From positions 558,001 to 622,000 of the forward strand of contig NZ_JACHCG010000001.1 in the NCBI RefSeq assembly GCF_014200595.1: 64,000 nucleotides of DNA, in the 5' to 3' direction. The DNA is from Pedobacter cryoconitis (GTDB lineage: Bacteria > Bacteroidota > Bacteroidia > Sphingobacteriales > Sphingobacteriaceae). Below, in pieces: positions 8,127 through 16,242 of this stretch. The stretch's first letter is position 1; every line of letters starts with the position of its first letter. The position numbers and the translations under genes are program-made. The notes under the pieces are model-generated. The model was not told where the DNA came from. It ran no database searches and saw only the letters and a program-made list of their open reading frames with translations.

Positions 8127-8981
8127 ATGGAAGACGCGGCAATGGATGGAGAATTTTATGAGGTTCAGGCACCTTTAAGTGACGTAGTCAGTCATTTTTA
8201 TCATTTACATACCCCAACAGTTGCTGAAGTGGTTTTGAAACATCTTTCTCCCAATTTTGATATGTTAATGATTTTCAATTTTGGTACGCCTGTCCGGTAT
8301 TCATTTAATGATGCCGCGTTAAATACGGTTCCAATTGAACGGGTAGCTGTGATCGGGCCGCTCAAAAAGATGCTGAATTATGAATTACGACCTTCAACAG
8401 ATGTGATCATTGTAAATTTCACGTTGAATGGTTTTTACAGGTTGTTTAAAATCCCTGTAAATGAGCTGGCACCGGATGAAGTGATAGACCCGGATATATT
8501 AATTGATAAGACTTGTTTTGCAGACCTCTGGGCACGGTTAGCTGCATTGCCATCCACAACTGACAGAATTCAGTTGATAGAAGCTTACGCGGCTTCTTTT
8601 ACGGCAGAAAATGATGCCTTTGCTATTCCTTTGTTAAACGGACTGGCTTATTTCCAGAATCCGGCTGTACAACCGGTAAAAGCTATTGCAGCAAATGCTG
8701 CTTTATCAGAGCGGACTATACAGCAGCGTTTCCAAAAATTTACAGGATATTCCCCGAAAGAAATCCTTCGTTTTATGCGTTTCAAAGAGGTTATTACGCA
8801 GCTCATCAATCAAAAAGAAAAAGAAATTGATCTTTTTGAGCTGATTGAAACACATGGTTATCATGATCAGAGCCATTTGATTAAAGACTTTAATCATTTT
8901 CTGGGGACTACACCCCGTAAATTCCTCAAAAATATAGCTGGTAAAGGTTTTTGTGTCACCAGGCCCGGCAAACACTATTAG
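8127..8981 (+). CDS. AraC family transcriptional regulator
   Basis: A 284-residue regulator with a DUF6597-like N-terminal sensory region and a C-terminal AraC DNA-binding domain: IAANAALSERTIQQRFQKFT is the first HTH and ETHGYHDQSHLIKDFNHFLG the second, including the typical GYxDQSHxxxDF pattern. The frame also opens at a GTG at 8097; the ATG at 8127 gives the expected N-terminus. It is divergent from the nucleotide cyclase gene across about 225 bp and lies just upstream of the aldolase gene. Target genes unknown; the cyclase or aldolase are possible. Confidence 0.87.
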   Translation: MEDAAMDGEFYEVQAPLSDVVSHFYHLHTPTVAEVVLKHLSPNFDMLMIFNFGTPVRYSFNDAALNTVPIERVAVIGPLKKMLNYELRPSTDVIIVNFTLNGFYRLFKIPVNELAPDEVIDPDILIDKTCFADLWARLAALPSTTDRIQLIEAYAASFTAENDAFAIPLLNGLAYFQNPAVQPVKAIAANAALSERTIQQRFQKFTGYSPKEILRFMRFKEVITQLINQKEKEIDLFELIETHGYHDQSHLIKDFNHFLGTTPRKFLKNIAGKGFCVTRPGKHY

Positions 8982-9051
8982 TGCAAACAATTGTATTTAT
9001 CGAATTGTTCTTTGGTTGAGCCTGATCAGATCAGGGCCCGCAGCAATAATT

Positions 9052-10065
9052 ATGGAGAATATAACCACACAATTGATCAGCACTGCAAAAGCGATGGTAG
9101 CCGATTTCAAAGGCCTCGTTGCTATAGATGAAAGTGTTGCTACCCTCAATAAACGTTTTGAACTTGCAGGTATACCGCAAACCGAGGCTTACAGAAGAGC
9201 CTACCGCGAAGTATTAATTACTACGCCGGGAATAGGGGAGTATATCAACGGAGCAATATTATTTGATGAAACCGTTCATCAGCAAACCCTTTCAGGTGTT
9301 CCATTTCTGGAAGAACTTAAAAAAGCAGGGGTTATTCCCGGGATCAAACTTGATGAAGGAACAGAAGACCTGGCGGGTTTTCCTAAAGAAAAGGTAACCA
9401 GAGGACTGGATGATCTGCAAGAAAGACTGACCATTTATGCCGCATTGGGACTCAAATTCGCTAAATGGAGAGGAGTGATCCTGATCGATGGTGACCTGCC
9501 TTCAGAAGCTTGTATTGTCAGTAACACACATGCTCTTGCCCGCTATGCTGCTGCCTGTCAGCGCGCCGGAATTGTACCTATTGTAGAACCGGAAGTGATT
9601 ATGGATGGTAACCATACCATCGAACGCTGCGCAGCAGTCACTGAAAAAGTATTACGTTCCCTATTCCAGGAACTGTATCTGCTCAAAGTAGAACTGGGCG
9701 GGCTGATTTTAAAACCTAATATGATTCTTGCAGGTAAAGATGCCCCTGAAAAGGCTGATCCAGCTTTGGTGGCGAAATTAACCGTGAACTGTTTACGTAA
9801 CGCTGTTCCAGCTACAGTTGCGGGAATTGCGTTTCTTTCTGGTGGCCAGGATCCGCTGACCGCTTCACAAAACCTAAATGCAATCAACTCGGTTTATAAA
9901 GCCGTATTTCCCTGGCCGGTTACTTATTCTTTCTCCAGAGCCTTGCATCAGCCTGCTTTGGAAATATGGAAAGGTAAACAGGAGAATGTGAAAGCTGCAC
10001 AGGATTCTTTTTTAGAATTGGCTAAAGCAAACCACGAAGCAAGAAAAGGAAAGTTTAAGTCGTAA
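9052..10065 (+). CDS. Class I fructose-bisphosphate aldolase
   Basis: A 337-residue metal-independent aldolase of the eukaryote-like class I family, cleaving fructose 1,6-bisphosphate to glyceraldehyde 3-phosphate and dihydroxyacetone phosphate in the cytoplasm. Conserved features: GLVAIDESVATLNKRF near the N-terminus, KWRGVI with the active-site Lys around 130, IVPIVEPEVIMDG with the catalytic Glu, and LILKPNMIL with the Schiff-base Lys at about residue 220. The loop FLSGGQ binds a phosphate. The longer open frame starting at 8953 overlaps the AraC gene; the ATG at 9052 matches the family. The gene ends at a strong bidirectional terminator. Confidence 0.95.
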   Translation: MENITTQLISTAKAMVADFKGLVAIDESVATLNKRFELAGIPQTEAYRRAYREVLITTPGIGEYINGAILFDETVHQQTLSGVPFLEELKKAGVIPGIKLDEGTEDLAGFPKEKVTRGLDDLQERLTIYAALGLKFAKWRGVILIDGDLPSEACIVSNTHALARYAAACQRAGIVPIVEPEVIMDGNHTIERCAAVTEKVLRSLFQELYLLKVELGGLILKPNMILAGKDAPEKADPALVAKLTVNCLRNAVPATVAGIAFLSGGQDPLTASQNLNAINSVYKAVFPWPVTYSFSRALHQPALEIWKGKQENVKAAQDSFLELAKANHEARKGKFKS

Positions 10066-10143
10066 CTTGTTGTTTTTGAGGGATTCATAGATTGTGGATG
10101 ATATTCCTCAATGTGAATTCTTTATTCCACAACTTTTTAATAT

Positions 10144-10182
10144 AAAAAATTCCCGGAGTCTGTATAACTCCGGGAATTTTTT
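10144..10182. terminator. 16-bp perfect bidirectional terminator
   Basis: Arms AAAAAATTCCCGGAGT (10144-10159) and 10167-10182 are fully complementary with a 7-nt loop. The flanking A-run and T-run give a U-tract on both strands. It lies between the aldolase gene and the convergent lipoprotein gene. Confidence 0.93.
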
Positions 10183-10203
10183 TGAAATATAAGTATAAAG
10201 TGA

Positions 10204-10578
10204 TTACTGGATTTTAATTTTAAAACTATCAGTTTTAGGGGCCCCGGCATCTACAGCGGTCAGCTCATTGGAAACCGTTCTTCCGTATGAATCGATTACG
10301 ATCAATCTGATCATTTGTTTTTTTGGAGATTGAATAGTTGTTTTTAGTTCAAAATCAGATACATAGCTGAATTTTACATCTTCGCTGTTCTTAATACCAA
10401 CCGCATATTGATCATTAATAACGGTGTAATTCAGCATACAATCTGCACACTCTACTCTGATTACCCCATCCTTGGCAAACAGTACATTAGACAAAGGATC
10501 AAGACCCGAATCTTTTTTGCAGCTTGTAAAAGCAAGAGAAAGACATAAAAATGTAAAGATGATTTTAAACCTGTTCAT
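10204..10578 (-). CDS. Predicted lipoprotein, function unknown
   Basis: A 124-residue lipoprotein. Signal peptide MNRFKIIFTFLCLSLAFTSC with the lipobox Cys at residue 20, followed by KKD. The mature region has two further cysteines in a CADC pattern (about residues 51-54) and short beta-rich segments, suggesting a small extracytoplasmic beta-sandwich. The ATG at 10578 is chosen over an upstream in-frame alternative at 10605 because it gives a normal signal peptide. It lies 36 bp downstream of the receiver gene of the E1/GNAT/kinase operon and could be its last gene, but the usual tight overlap is missing. Confidence 0.7.
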   Translation of the reverse strand: MNRFKIIFTFLCLSLAFTSCKKDSGLDPLSNVLFAKDGVIRVECADCMLNYTVINDQYAVGIKNSEDVKFSYVSDFELKTTIQSPKKQMIRLIVIDSYGRTVSNELTAVDAGAPKTDSFKIKIQ

Positions 10579-10614
10579 ACTTATAGCAGGCATTAATAAT
10601 GCCATAAACGGGGT

Positions 10615-11040
10615 TTACCTGGTGGCAGAGAAGTTCGCCCTGAACAATTCTTCCAGGTGTGCGGGATAGAGTGGCTTTTTAAGAAGTTTAATCACATATG
10701 GGTTTGCTTCTGCCTTACGGATATCACCAAAATCAAGCGTAGAAGAAAGCATGGCAACCACACAGTTTTCTTTGAGCTCAGGAGGGAAGCGCTTATAGTT
10801 CTCCAGAAATTCAAAACCATCCATTTCGGGCATCTGGATATCTAAAAGGATTAGATTGGGTAATTTATCCAGTTGGTTAGAGTGGGTGTTAAAATAACTG
10901 AGCGCTTCTTCTCCAGATTGGCACTGAATGATTTCGTCGAATAATTTAGAGATAAAAATGATCTTTGAATTGATCTTCAGGTCAATGATATTATCATCGA
11001 TCAGCATCACTTTTATTGCGCTCTCGAGTTTATTTGGCAT
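10615..11040 (-). CDS. Stand-alone response regulator receiver protein
   Basis: A 141-residue single-domain receiver. Acidic pocket MLIDDN near residue 15, phosphoacceptor Asp in LILLDIQMPEMDGFEF, conserved Ser/Thr in AMLSST and the invariant Lys in LLKKPL. There is no output domain, so it likely relays phosphate (Spo0F- or CheY-like) or acts by protein contact. The start overlaps the stop of the upstream kinase gene by 11 bp, which means translational coupling. It is the last tightly linked gene of the operon running from the ThiF-like gene. Confidence 0.9.
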   Translation of the reverse strand: MPNKLESAIKVMLIDDNIIDLKINSKIIFISKLFDEIIQCQSGEEALSYFNTHSNQLDKLPNLILLDIQMPEMDGFEFLENYKRFPPELKENCVVAMLSSTLDFGDIRKAEANPYVIKLLKKPLYPAHLEELFRANFSATR

Positions 11041-12109
11041 TGGGAATAGTAATTTTAAACGTAGTACCATGGTTCAGAGAGGAACTGACAGATATTTTTC
11101 CATCAATCTTGTTTAAAGCTTCTTTCACTATAAACAGCCCCAAACCACTTCCTTTGTTATTTTTTGCTTTAAAGAACTGCGTAAATATCTTTTCAAGATG
11201 TTCATTGAGAATACCCAGTCCATTATCAGTGATTGATATTTCGGCAGACAGCAAATTAGCTTCTATGGAAATATCAACGACCTTATGATGTCCGCTTTCC
11301 TTCTGATATTTGATGGCATTAGAAATCAGGTTGCCCAAAATGACCTCAATCCGGAACGAATCGCCCATAAATGGATGTGTCTGATTAATATTCAGATTGA
11401 ACTGGGTATCCCTGTCACTATAGGCATACAAGTCAATCATTTCATCTACCAGTGTCTTGAAATTGATCGGTGAATTTTCAGAAATGTTCTTATTGTTTTT
11501 ATAGTACTGAAGCGTCTTTTGTATATAATAATCCAGCTTATTAGAGCAGGATTCTATCAATTCCCAGTATTCTCCGCTTGAATTATACAATCCTTCCATT
11601 TTTACCAGGTTTACAATACCAATAACTGAAACCAGCGGAGCTCTTAATTCGTGAGAAATACTGTAAATAAACCGGTTAAGTTCATCATTCGTCTTTTCCA
11701 GTTCCTTAATCTTGTTCCTCAGATCAATTTTAGACTTGTAAGCATCATGCGCATTTTTGATAGAATTGTGCAATTCCAGATCATTCCATGGCTTAGTGAT
11801 GTATCTGTAAATATCACCGTGATTAATCGCATCTGCTAATGCAGCAATATCTGTATAACCAGTCAAAAGTATGCGGATAGGGTCCGGATAAGTATGTGCG
11901 ATACTCTTAAAGAATTCTACACCTGTGGTTTCAGGCATCTTCTGGTCTGCGATAATAACTTCTACAGGCAGGTTCTCCAGTACCTTTAAACCCTCGGCTG
12001 CGGAAATCGCTGTGTAAATCTCATATTGTCTCCTAAAACTTGCTTTGAATGCGAGGAGGTTATTCTCTTCATCGTCAATATATAAAACTTTAACAGGCGA
12101 GCGAGTCAT
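11030..12109 (-). CDS. Receiver-histidine kinase hybrid (REC-HisKA-HATPase)
   Basis: A 359-residue soluble protein with an N-terminal receiver (about 1-120: VLYIDDE, phosphoacceptor Asp in IIADQKMPETTG, LLTGYTD, ITKPW), a short coiled coil, a HisKA dimerisation domain with SISHELRAPL (phosphoacceptor His at about 153) and an HATPase domain (N box ILGNLISNAIKY, G1 ITDNGLGI, G2 GSGLGLFIVKEAL). No membrane segment is present, so it probably receives phosphate from another kinase or from a cytoplasmic cue. One base separates it from the upstream membrane kinase. Its receiver is about 62% identical (66 of 106 by hand) to the divergent stand-alone receiver at 16243. Confidence 0.92.
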   Translation of the reverse strand: MTRSPVKVLYIDDEENNLLAFKASFRRQYEIYTAISAAEGLKVLENLPVEVIIADQKMPETTGVEFFKSIAHTYPDPIRILLTGYTDIAALADAINHGDIYRYITKPWNDLELHNSIKNAHDAYKSKIDLRNKIKELEKTNDELNRFIYSISHELRAPLVSVIGIVNLVKMEGLYNSSGEYWELIESCSNKLDYYIQKTLQYYKNNKNISENSPINFKTLVDEMIDLYAYSDRDTQFNLNINQTHPFMGDSFRIEVILGNLISNAIKYQKESGHHKVVDISIEANLLSAEISITDNGLGILNEHLEKIFTQFFKAKNNKGSGLGLFIVKEALNKIDGKISVSSSLNHGTTFKITIPNAK

Positions 12110-12110
12110 A

Positions 12111-14267
12111 TTATTGTATGTTTAGAGGCAAGGTAATAATAAATTCTGTACCTAGATTCACTTTTGTAACAACATCTATATGGCCTTTATGTTTTTCTAT
12201 GATGCTGAAAACAATAGAAAGGCCTAAACCTGTTCCTTCCCCAACTTGTTTTGTGGTGAAGAAAGGTTCAAATATTTTCTGTTTAATTTCATCGGTCATT
12301 CCAGATCCGGTATCCTTAATACTAATGATCACATGGTCAGCTACCGAAGAGGTGGTGATATAAATATACTCTTCTTCTGCCGGATTTTCTTTAACCTTTA
12401 ACGCATGCAGGGCATTAGTAATCAGATTCATAAAAACCTGGTTTATCTTGCCAGGCAAGCATTCTACCAGTGGGATTGGTTGCAGATCCTTAACGATTTT
12501 GATATACGGAGGAACGGTGCTCCGCAGTAAAACCAGGGTAGATTCCAGTCCTTCATTTAAATCCACAGGCTTGGTGTCACTCTCATCAAGTCTGCTGAAA
12601 TTTTTCAGACTTCTGATAATTTCTGCTGTTCTTTTAGCACCTTCTCCAATTCCGGAAAGTAAAGAATTAATCTCCGTTTTGATAAAATCAATATCAATTT
12701 GTTTTTTAAACCTGTCAATCGCTGAAATCTGTTCCCTGATATCGCGGTCAGGATCGATTTCTTCATACTTCTGGATGACATCGTACAGATCGTTAATATC
12801 CAGTCCGAGCGGTTTGATATTGGAAGTTACAAAATTAATAGGATTATTGATCTCATGAGCGATACCCGCAGTCAGCTGGCCCAGACCAGCCATCTTTTCG
12901 GCATCAACCAATTGAGATTGTGCTTCTTTTAATTCTTTCAGGGTCAGATTTAAGGTAAGATTCGAATTCTGTAATTCTTCTGTGCGTTTATTCACCTGGA
13001 TTTCCAGTTCGATATTTTGTTCACGGATCAGTCTTTCATTCTCTTTAGAGATTTTCAGTGCCTGTTCCTGAGACTGCTCTTTATCTTTCCGGTAAACGTT
13101 TATTTTATCTGCCAGCGCGAACGAAAGCAAGGTGATTTGTATGACAGAACCAATTTCTAAAATATAAGAAGTAAAGAGATTATACTCAATTAAGTTGAAA
13201 TTTCTTAAAACAAAGATCACCACGCACAATAAAAAGATGGTATAGGCGACCAAAAAGAACAGGGCAGGACGGGAACCTTTTCTCCGGATTACATTGGCCA
13301 CATACAAGAAATAAAGTGAACCAAATAAAGCCAGGGTCTGCAAGCATTTAATGCTCGTGGTATGCGCGCCCGAAATCCATACACCAAGTGCTATAAAGTA
13401 GAAAAAGACGAACAGGTCTATTCCGATATGCAGTTTTGGGGTATGTATTTTTGTTTGTAAAAACCGCTTTAAGAACAGTGCTGTTGTGATACCTGAGAAA
13501 AATGGTACCAGAAAAGAACTGTTTATGGCCAGCCACGGACTATCCGGCCATAGAAATTTGAAAGCATAACCCTGAAAAGTGGCCTGCGTTAAACCCACAA
13601 AAAAGATGTAAATGATGTAATAAATATAACTCGGATCTTTTACTGTGAAGGAGATAAACAGGTTATACAAAATCATGATAATGATAATTCCGGCATAGAT
13701 CCCGAAAAGTATATTTTTACTGTTATCATTAACCAGTACTACTCTGGGTGTGCCTAAAGAGATAGGCAACTGAATCTGGTCTGTAGAACTAATGCTGATG
13801 TAAAAGGTTTCCTTTTTATTTTTGGCAATGGTTACCGGAAATATATAGTTCGGATTATTGACTAATCTGGCATGAAAGGCTTTAAACTTTCCTAATTTTG
13901 AAGAAGCATAAAGCTTGTGATTATCCAGTCTGTACAAAGTAATACTATCAATTGCCGGTTGCGCGACAACGAGCATTAAATTCTCTGCAAGGCTTTGATT
14001 ATCTACCGTAAATTTTACCCAGATTTTATCTGAAGTTATACCCAGGTTAGGGACTTTCTGATTGAGATATTCGAATTTACGGCCGATTACCTCGTGGATG
14101 GTTAATGATTTTGCAGGATCTCTGAAAATGGATATACCGTTTTCAATCTTTAAAATGTTGTTTTCATTTTTAAAGACAAGCGTACTGTCCTGTGTCGCTG
14201 AATAGGTGAGCGCGCTGTTGAATACAAGCGCTATTAGAAAAAAAAGTAGTTTTTTAAACAGGGTCAT
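12111..14267 (-). CDS. 7TMR-DISM membrane histidine kinase
   Basis: A 718-residue sensor kinase. A signal peptide leads to an extracytoplasmic 7TMR-DISM extracellular-2 domain (about 30-175, beta-sandwich with KIWVKFTVDNQS), seven transmembrane helices (about 185-385), a coiled coil (about 390-455), then GLGQLTAGIAHEINNPINFV with the phospho-His at about 472 and an HATPase domain (MNLITNALHALK, IKDTGSGM, GTGLGLSIVFSII). DISM ectodomains are thought to bind small ligands, often carbohydrate-like. Its start overlaps the GNAT-like gene by 14 bp, so it is co-translated with the putative biosynthetic pair. It is the likely input of this phosphorelay. Confidence 0.93.
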   Translation of the reverse strand: MTLFKKLLFFLIALVFNSALTYSATQDSTLVFKNENNILKIENGISIFRDPAKSLTIHEVIGRKFEYLNQKVPNLGITSDKIWVKFTVDNQSLAENLMLVVAQPAIDSITLYRLDNHKLYASSKLGKFKAFHARLVNNPNYIFPVTIAKNKKETFYISISSTDQIQLPISLGTPRVVLVNDNSKNILFGIYAGIIIIMILYNLFISFTVKDPSYIYYIIYIFFVGLTQATFQGYAFKFLWPDSPWLAINSSFLVPFFSGITTALFLKRFLQTKIHTPKLHIGIDLFVFFYFIALGVWISGAHTTSIKCLQTLALFGSLYFLYVANVIRRKGSRPALFFLVAYTIFLLCVVIFVLRNFNLIEYNLFTSYILEIGSVIQITLLSFALADKINVYRKDKEQSQEQALKISKENERLIREQNIELEIQVNKRTEELQNSNLTLNLTLKELKEAQSQLVDAEKMAGLGQLTAGIAHEINNPINFVTSNIKPLGLDINDLYDVIQKYEEIDPDRDIREQISAIDRFKKQIDIDFIKTEINSLLSGIGEGAKRTAEIIRSLKNFSRLDESDTKPVDLNEGLESTLVLLRSTVPPYIKIVKDLQPIPLVECLPGKINQVFMNLITNALHALKVKENPAEEEYIYITTSSVADHVIISIKDTGSGMTDEIKQKIFEPFFTTKQVGEGTGLGLSIVFSIIEKHKGHIDVVTKVNLGTEFIITLPLNIQ

Positions 14268-14961
14268 GCAGATTTGGGATGTCTAAATTATATTCTAACT
14301 GGTACATACCTTTTGGGCCTCTTTCTTCAAAAAGCTGATGTGGATTGTCACGCAGGGAAAGAATTTTTTCACGTTCTGAATCATCAGCATTACTTAAATC
14401 AAAGGGATTTCTTAACCGCATTGCAGTGGCCACCAGGTCATCTTTAGGATAGTAAAACAGACCATTGTTACCCAGTGAGGTTTCAATCACGCAGCCTACT
14501 CTTTTTCCCATCCTGACCGTAACAGGGGCACATAATACAAATAAGCTTACGATAGGCAGTTTTGCCGCAAGCACAGAACCAACCCTGGCCAGTACATGGC
14601 TTCCAATGCCCATACCCGCAACCTCTCTGGAGTTCCATAACCCGCATAATTCGCAGGTTCCGCCACGGTCTTCATCCGCATTGATCATGTCGTATATTTT
14701 CGGGTCGTATTTACCAATTGCAGAAGCAATAGGCAATTCATACTGATCAGTTTTAATTTGGATCCTTGCACCTCCATAGACGAATTTAGTTTCTTTATCT
14801 TCCACTAAAATAACCATGGTTTTGGGATCTTCTACCCAATCCTGTTTGTTTGAAGTAATCTGAGTGATGCCATAAAGTTCAAGTAAGCGTTTGTGGCCGA
14901 CAATAAATTTTGAGCAGGCTTCCGGATCATCCGGAGCTCTGAATGTTCTAATGTGTATCAT
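14254..14961 (-). CDS. GNAT-fold acyltransferase-like protein, unknown substrate
   Basis: A 235-residue protein with a GNAT-like architecture. YGGARIQIK resembles the strand-2 GGxR segment, CELCGLWNSREVAGMGIGSH matches the strand-4/acyl-CoA-loop region with a V/A-G-M-G-I-G pyrophosphate-binding pattern, and APVTVRMGKRVGCVI fits the C-terminal alpha4-beta6 region. The glutamate in CELCGLW lies where autoinducer-synthase and N-acyl amino acid synthase relatives have a conserved Glu; that likeness is distant and is my inference. A C-terminal extension of about 60 residues is unassigned. It overlaps both the upstream ThiF-like gene and the downstream kinase gene by 14 bp. Confidence 0.7.
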   Translation of the reverse strand: MIHIRTFRAPDDPEACSKFIVGHKRLLELYGITQITSNKQDWVEDPKTMVILVEDKETKFVYGGARIQIKTDQYELPIASAIGKYDPKIYDMINADEDRGGTCELCGLWNSREVAGMGIGSHVLARVGSVLAAKLPIVSLFVLCAPVTVRMGKRVGCVIETSLGNNGLFYYPKDDLVATAMRLRNPFDLSNADDSEREKILSLRDNPHQLFEERGPKGMYQLEYNLDIPNLHDPV

Positions 14962-16114
14962 TGTCTCCGTTTATATTAGTGATTGTATTAAATTCATCAG
15001 TAAACAATTCGTCGAAATCAACGAAGTACCTTCCTGAGTTACTAAATTGTTTAAGCAGTATGCGGCGGCTGATATCTGTAATCATTGCCCCACCAAGGGT
15101 TACTGCCGAAGCAAGCTGTGGCCAGCCGACAATAGTTTTGTTCATCTCACCAACTGATTTCATCATGGCCGGAGATAAATTCTCAAAACCTATAATTTTC
15201 CCGAGGTACCCTATTTTTTCAGGGATCGTCAGTTTATTTAAAGTTTCTGTGAGCTGATCTGCGCTTAGTGCTTCCAGCTCTGCTACCTTTCCGTGGAAGA
15301 TTGGCCTTTCAGGCTCCAGATCGAAACGCTCTACATCCAGCATCCCTTTGTCATTGGTATCCATCACTACAGGAATCCCCAATGCTTTAGCTTTGATGCG
15401 GGCAAGGATTTTGATGTCAATCCCATCACATTCTTCTACCAGGATATCCAGTTTCCCGTTTCCGGTAAAAAACTCATCAATAGTATCCAGTGTAATTCCT
15501 TCGGTAAAACAGATTACATTGATGAAAGGATCAAGTTCGGCAATCTGTCTGGCTGCTACAATGGATTTATTTAAACCAAGGTCTTGTACATTTACCTTGA
15601 TCCTGTTCATATTGCTTAACTCAATTTCATCGAAATCAGCCAGGCGGAGCTCTCCGCAGGTCCGTTCCATAGCCAGGGTTAAAGCAATGCTCTGTCCTAC
15701 AGAAAGACCAATAATCCCTATCTTTTTTTGCTTTAGGATATTGATTTCTTCAGGTGTGATTTTATACACGTTTCTGCTTGTTCTTACCTGTGCAAATTCC
15801 TGTTCATCAAGTGTGTGTACCAATTTATTTGACCAGGGATAATATACCCATACGCCATATTGGTCTGCATCATTTTTCAGGTGTGCTGCGATCAATGCCG
15901 CAGATTCTTCCGGAGTTAATTTTTGCTGTGGATTATTCAATTTAATGAGCTCTGCAAGCTGGCTTAAAATGGTATCATAAATGAGCAGGGCAGGGTTGCT
16001 GGCGATTAAATTTTTAAGCTTTTCTCCTTCCTCCGGATTGATTAATCTGAAATAAACGGGACGGTATATCATTGAATGGCCGGGAGCATTAACACTAGAA
16101 TTAATCTTATCCAT
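14948..16114 (-). CDS. ThiF/E1-like adenylating enzyme (Rv1355c-like)
   Basis: A 388-residue protein: about 120 N-terminal residues of unknown type, then a ThiF/MoeB/E1-like Rossmann domain. Seen: IGIIGLSVGQSIALTLA (nucleotide-binding GxxxG variant), LADFDEIELSNMNR (Asp plus the Asn-x-x-Arg finger), GLNKSIVAARQIAELDP (Lys), and LVEECDGIDIKILAR. The two zinc CxxC pairs and an obvious catalytic cysteine loop of ThiF/MoeB are absent, suggesting adenylation without thiol transfer. It resembles the mycobacterial Rv1355c-type group. First gene of a five-gene overlapping operon with a GNAT-like protein and phosphorelay genes. Cofactor synthesis is unlikely, as no thiamin or molybdopterin genes are near. 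Confidence 0.85.
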   Translation of the reverse strand: MDKINSSVNAPGHSMIYRPVYFRLINPEEGEKLKNLIASNPALLIYDTILSQLAELIKLNNPQQKLTPEESAALIAAHLKNDADQYGVWVYYPWSNKLVHTLDEQEFAQVRTSRNVYKITPEEINILKQKKIGIIGLSVGQSIALTLAMERTCGELRLADFDEIELSNMNRIKVNVQDLGLNKSIVAARQIAELDPFINVICFTEGITLDTIDEFFTGNGKLDILVEECDGIDIKILARIKAKALGIPVVMDTNDKGMLDVERFDLEPERPIFHGKVAELEALSADQLTETLNKLTIPEKIGYLGKIIGFENLSPAMMKSVGEMNKTIVGWPQLASAVTLGGAMITDISRRILLKQFSNSGRYFVDFDELFTDEFNTITNINGDNDTH

Positions 16115-16144
16115 TTTTGCTTTATTGTGTGAGCTTTTGTGTAA

Positions 16145-16172
16145 AATTGATCAATTATTATTTAGAAATAAT
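16145..16172. promoter_or_regulatory. Two adjacent palindromes in divergent E1-operon/receiver promoter region
   Basis: AATTGATCAATT (16145-16156) is a perfect 12-bp palindrome. ATTATTT and AAATAAT (16157-16163, 16166-16172) form an abutting inverted repeat with a 2-nt spacer. They sit in the 128-bp gap between the ThiF-like gene and the divergent receiver gene, where divergent promoters must lie. The region is AT-rich, so chance repeats are possible. Confidence 0.35.
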
Positions 16173-16242
16173 TTTTATCCGAAATTAGTTTTTTAGAATT
16201 TATAAAAGCAATATATTTAACAAAAAAATCCAATAAATAACA

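Noticed and set aside
10091..10132. Hairpin TTGTGGA/TCCACAA downstream of the aldolase
   Set aside because: Loop of about 27 nt and a short stem; the real terminator follows at 10144.
14254..14961. Bona fide LuxI homoserine-lactone synthase
   Set aside because: Only the overall order of motifs is similar; several invariant LuxI residues are missing, so only a GNAT-like call is made.
14948..16114. ThiF or MoeB of thiamin or molybdopterin synthesis
   Set aside because: No zinc cysteines, no carrier protein and no cofactor genes nearby; the neighbours are signalling genes.
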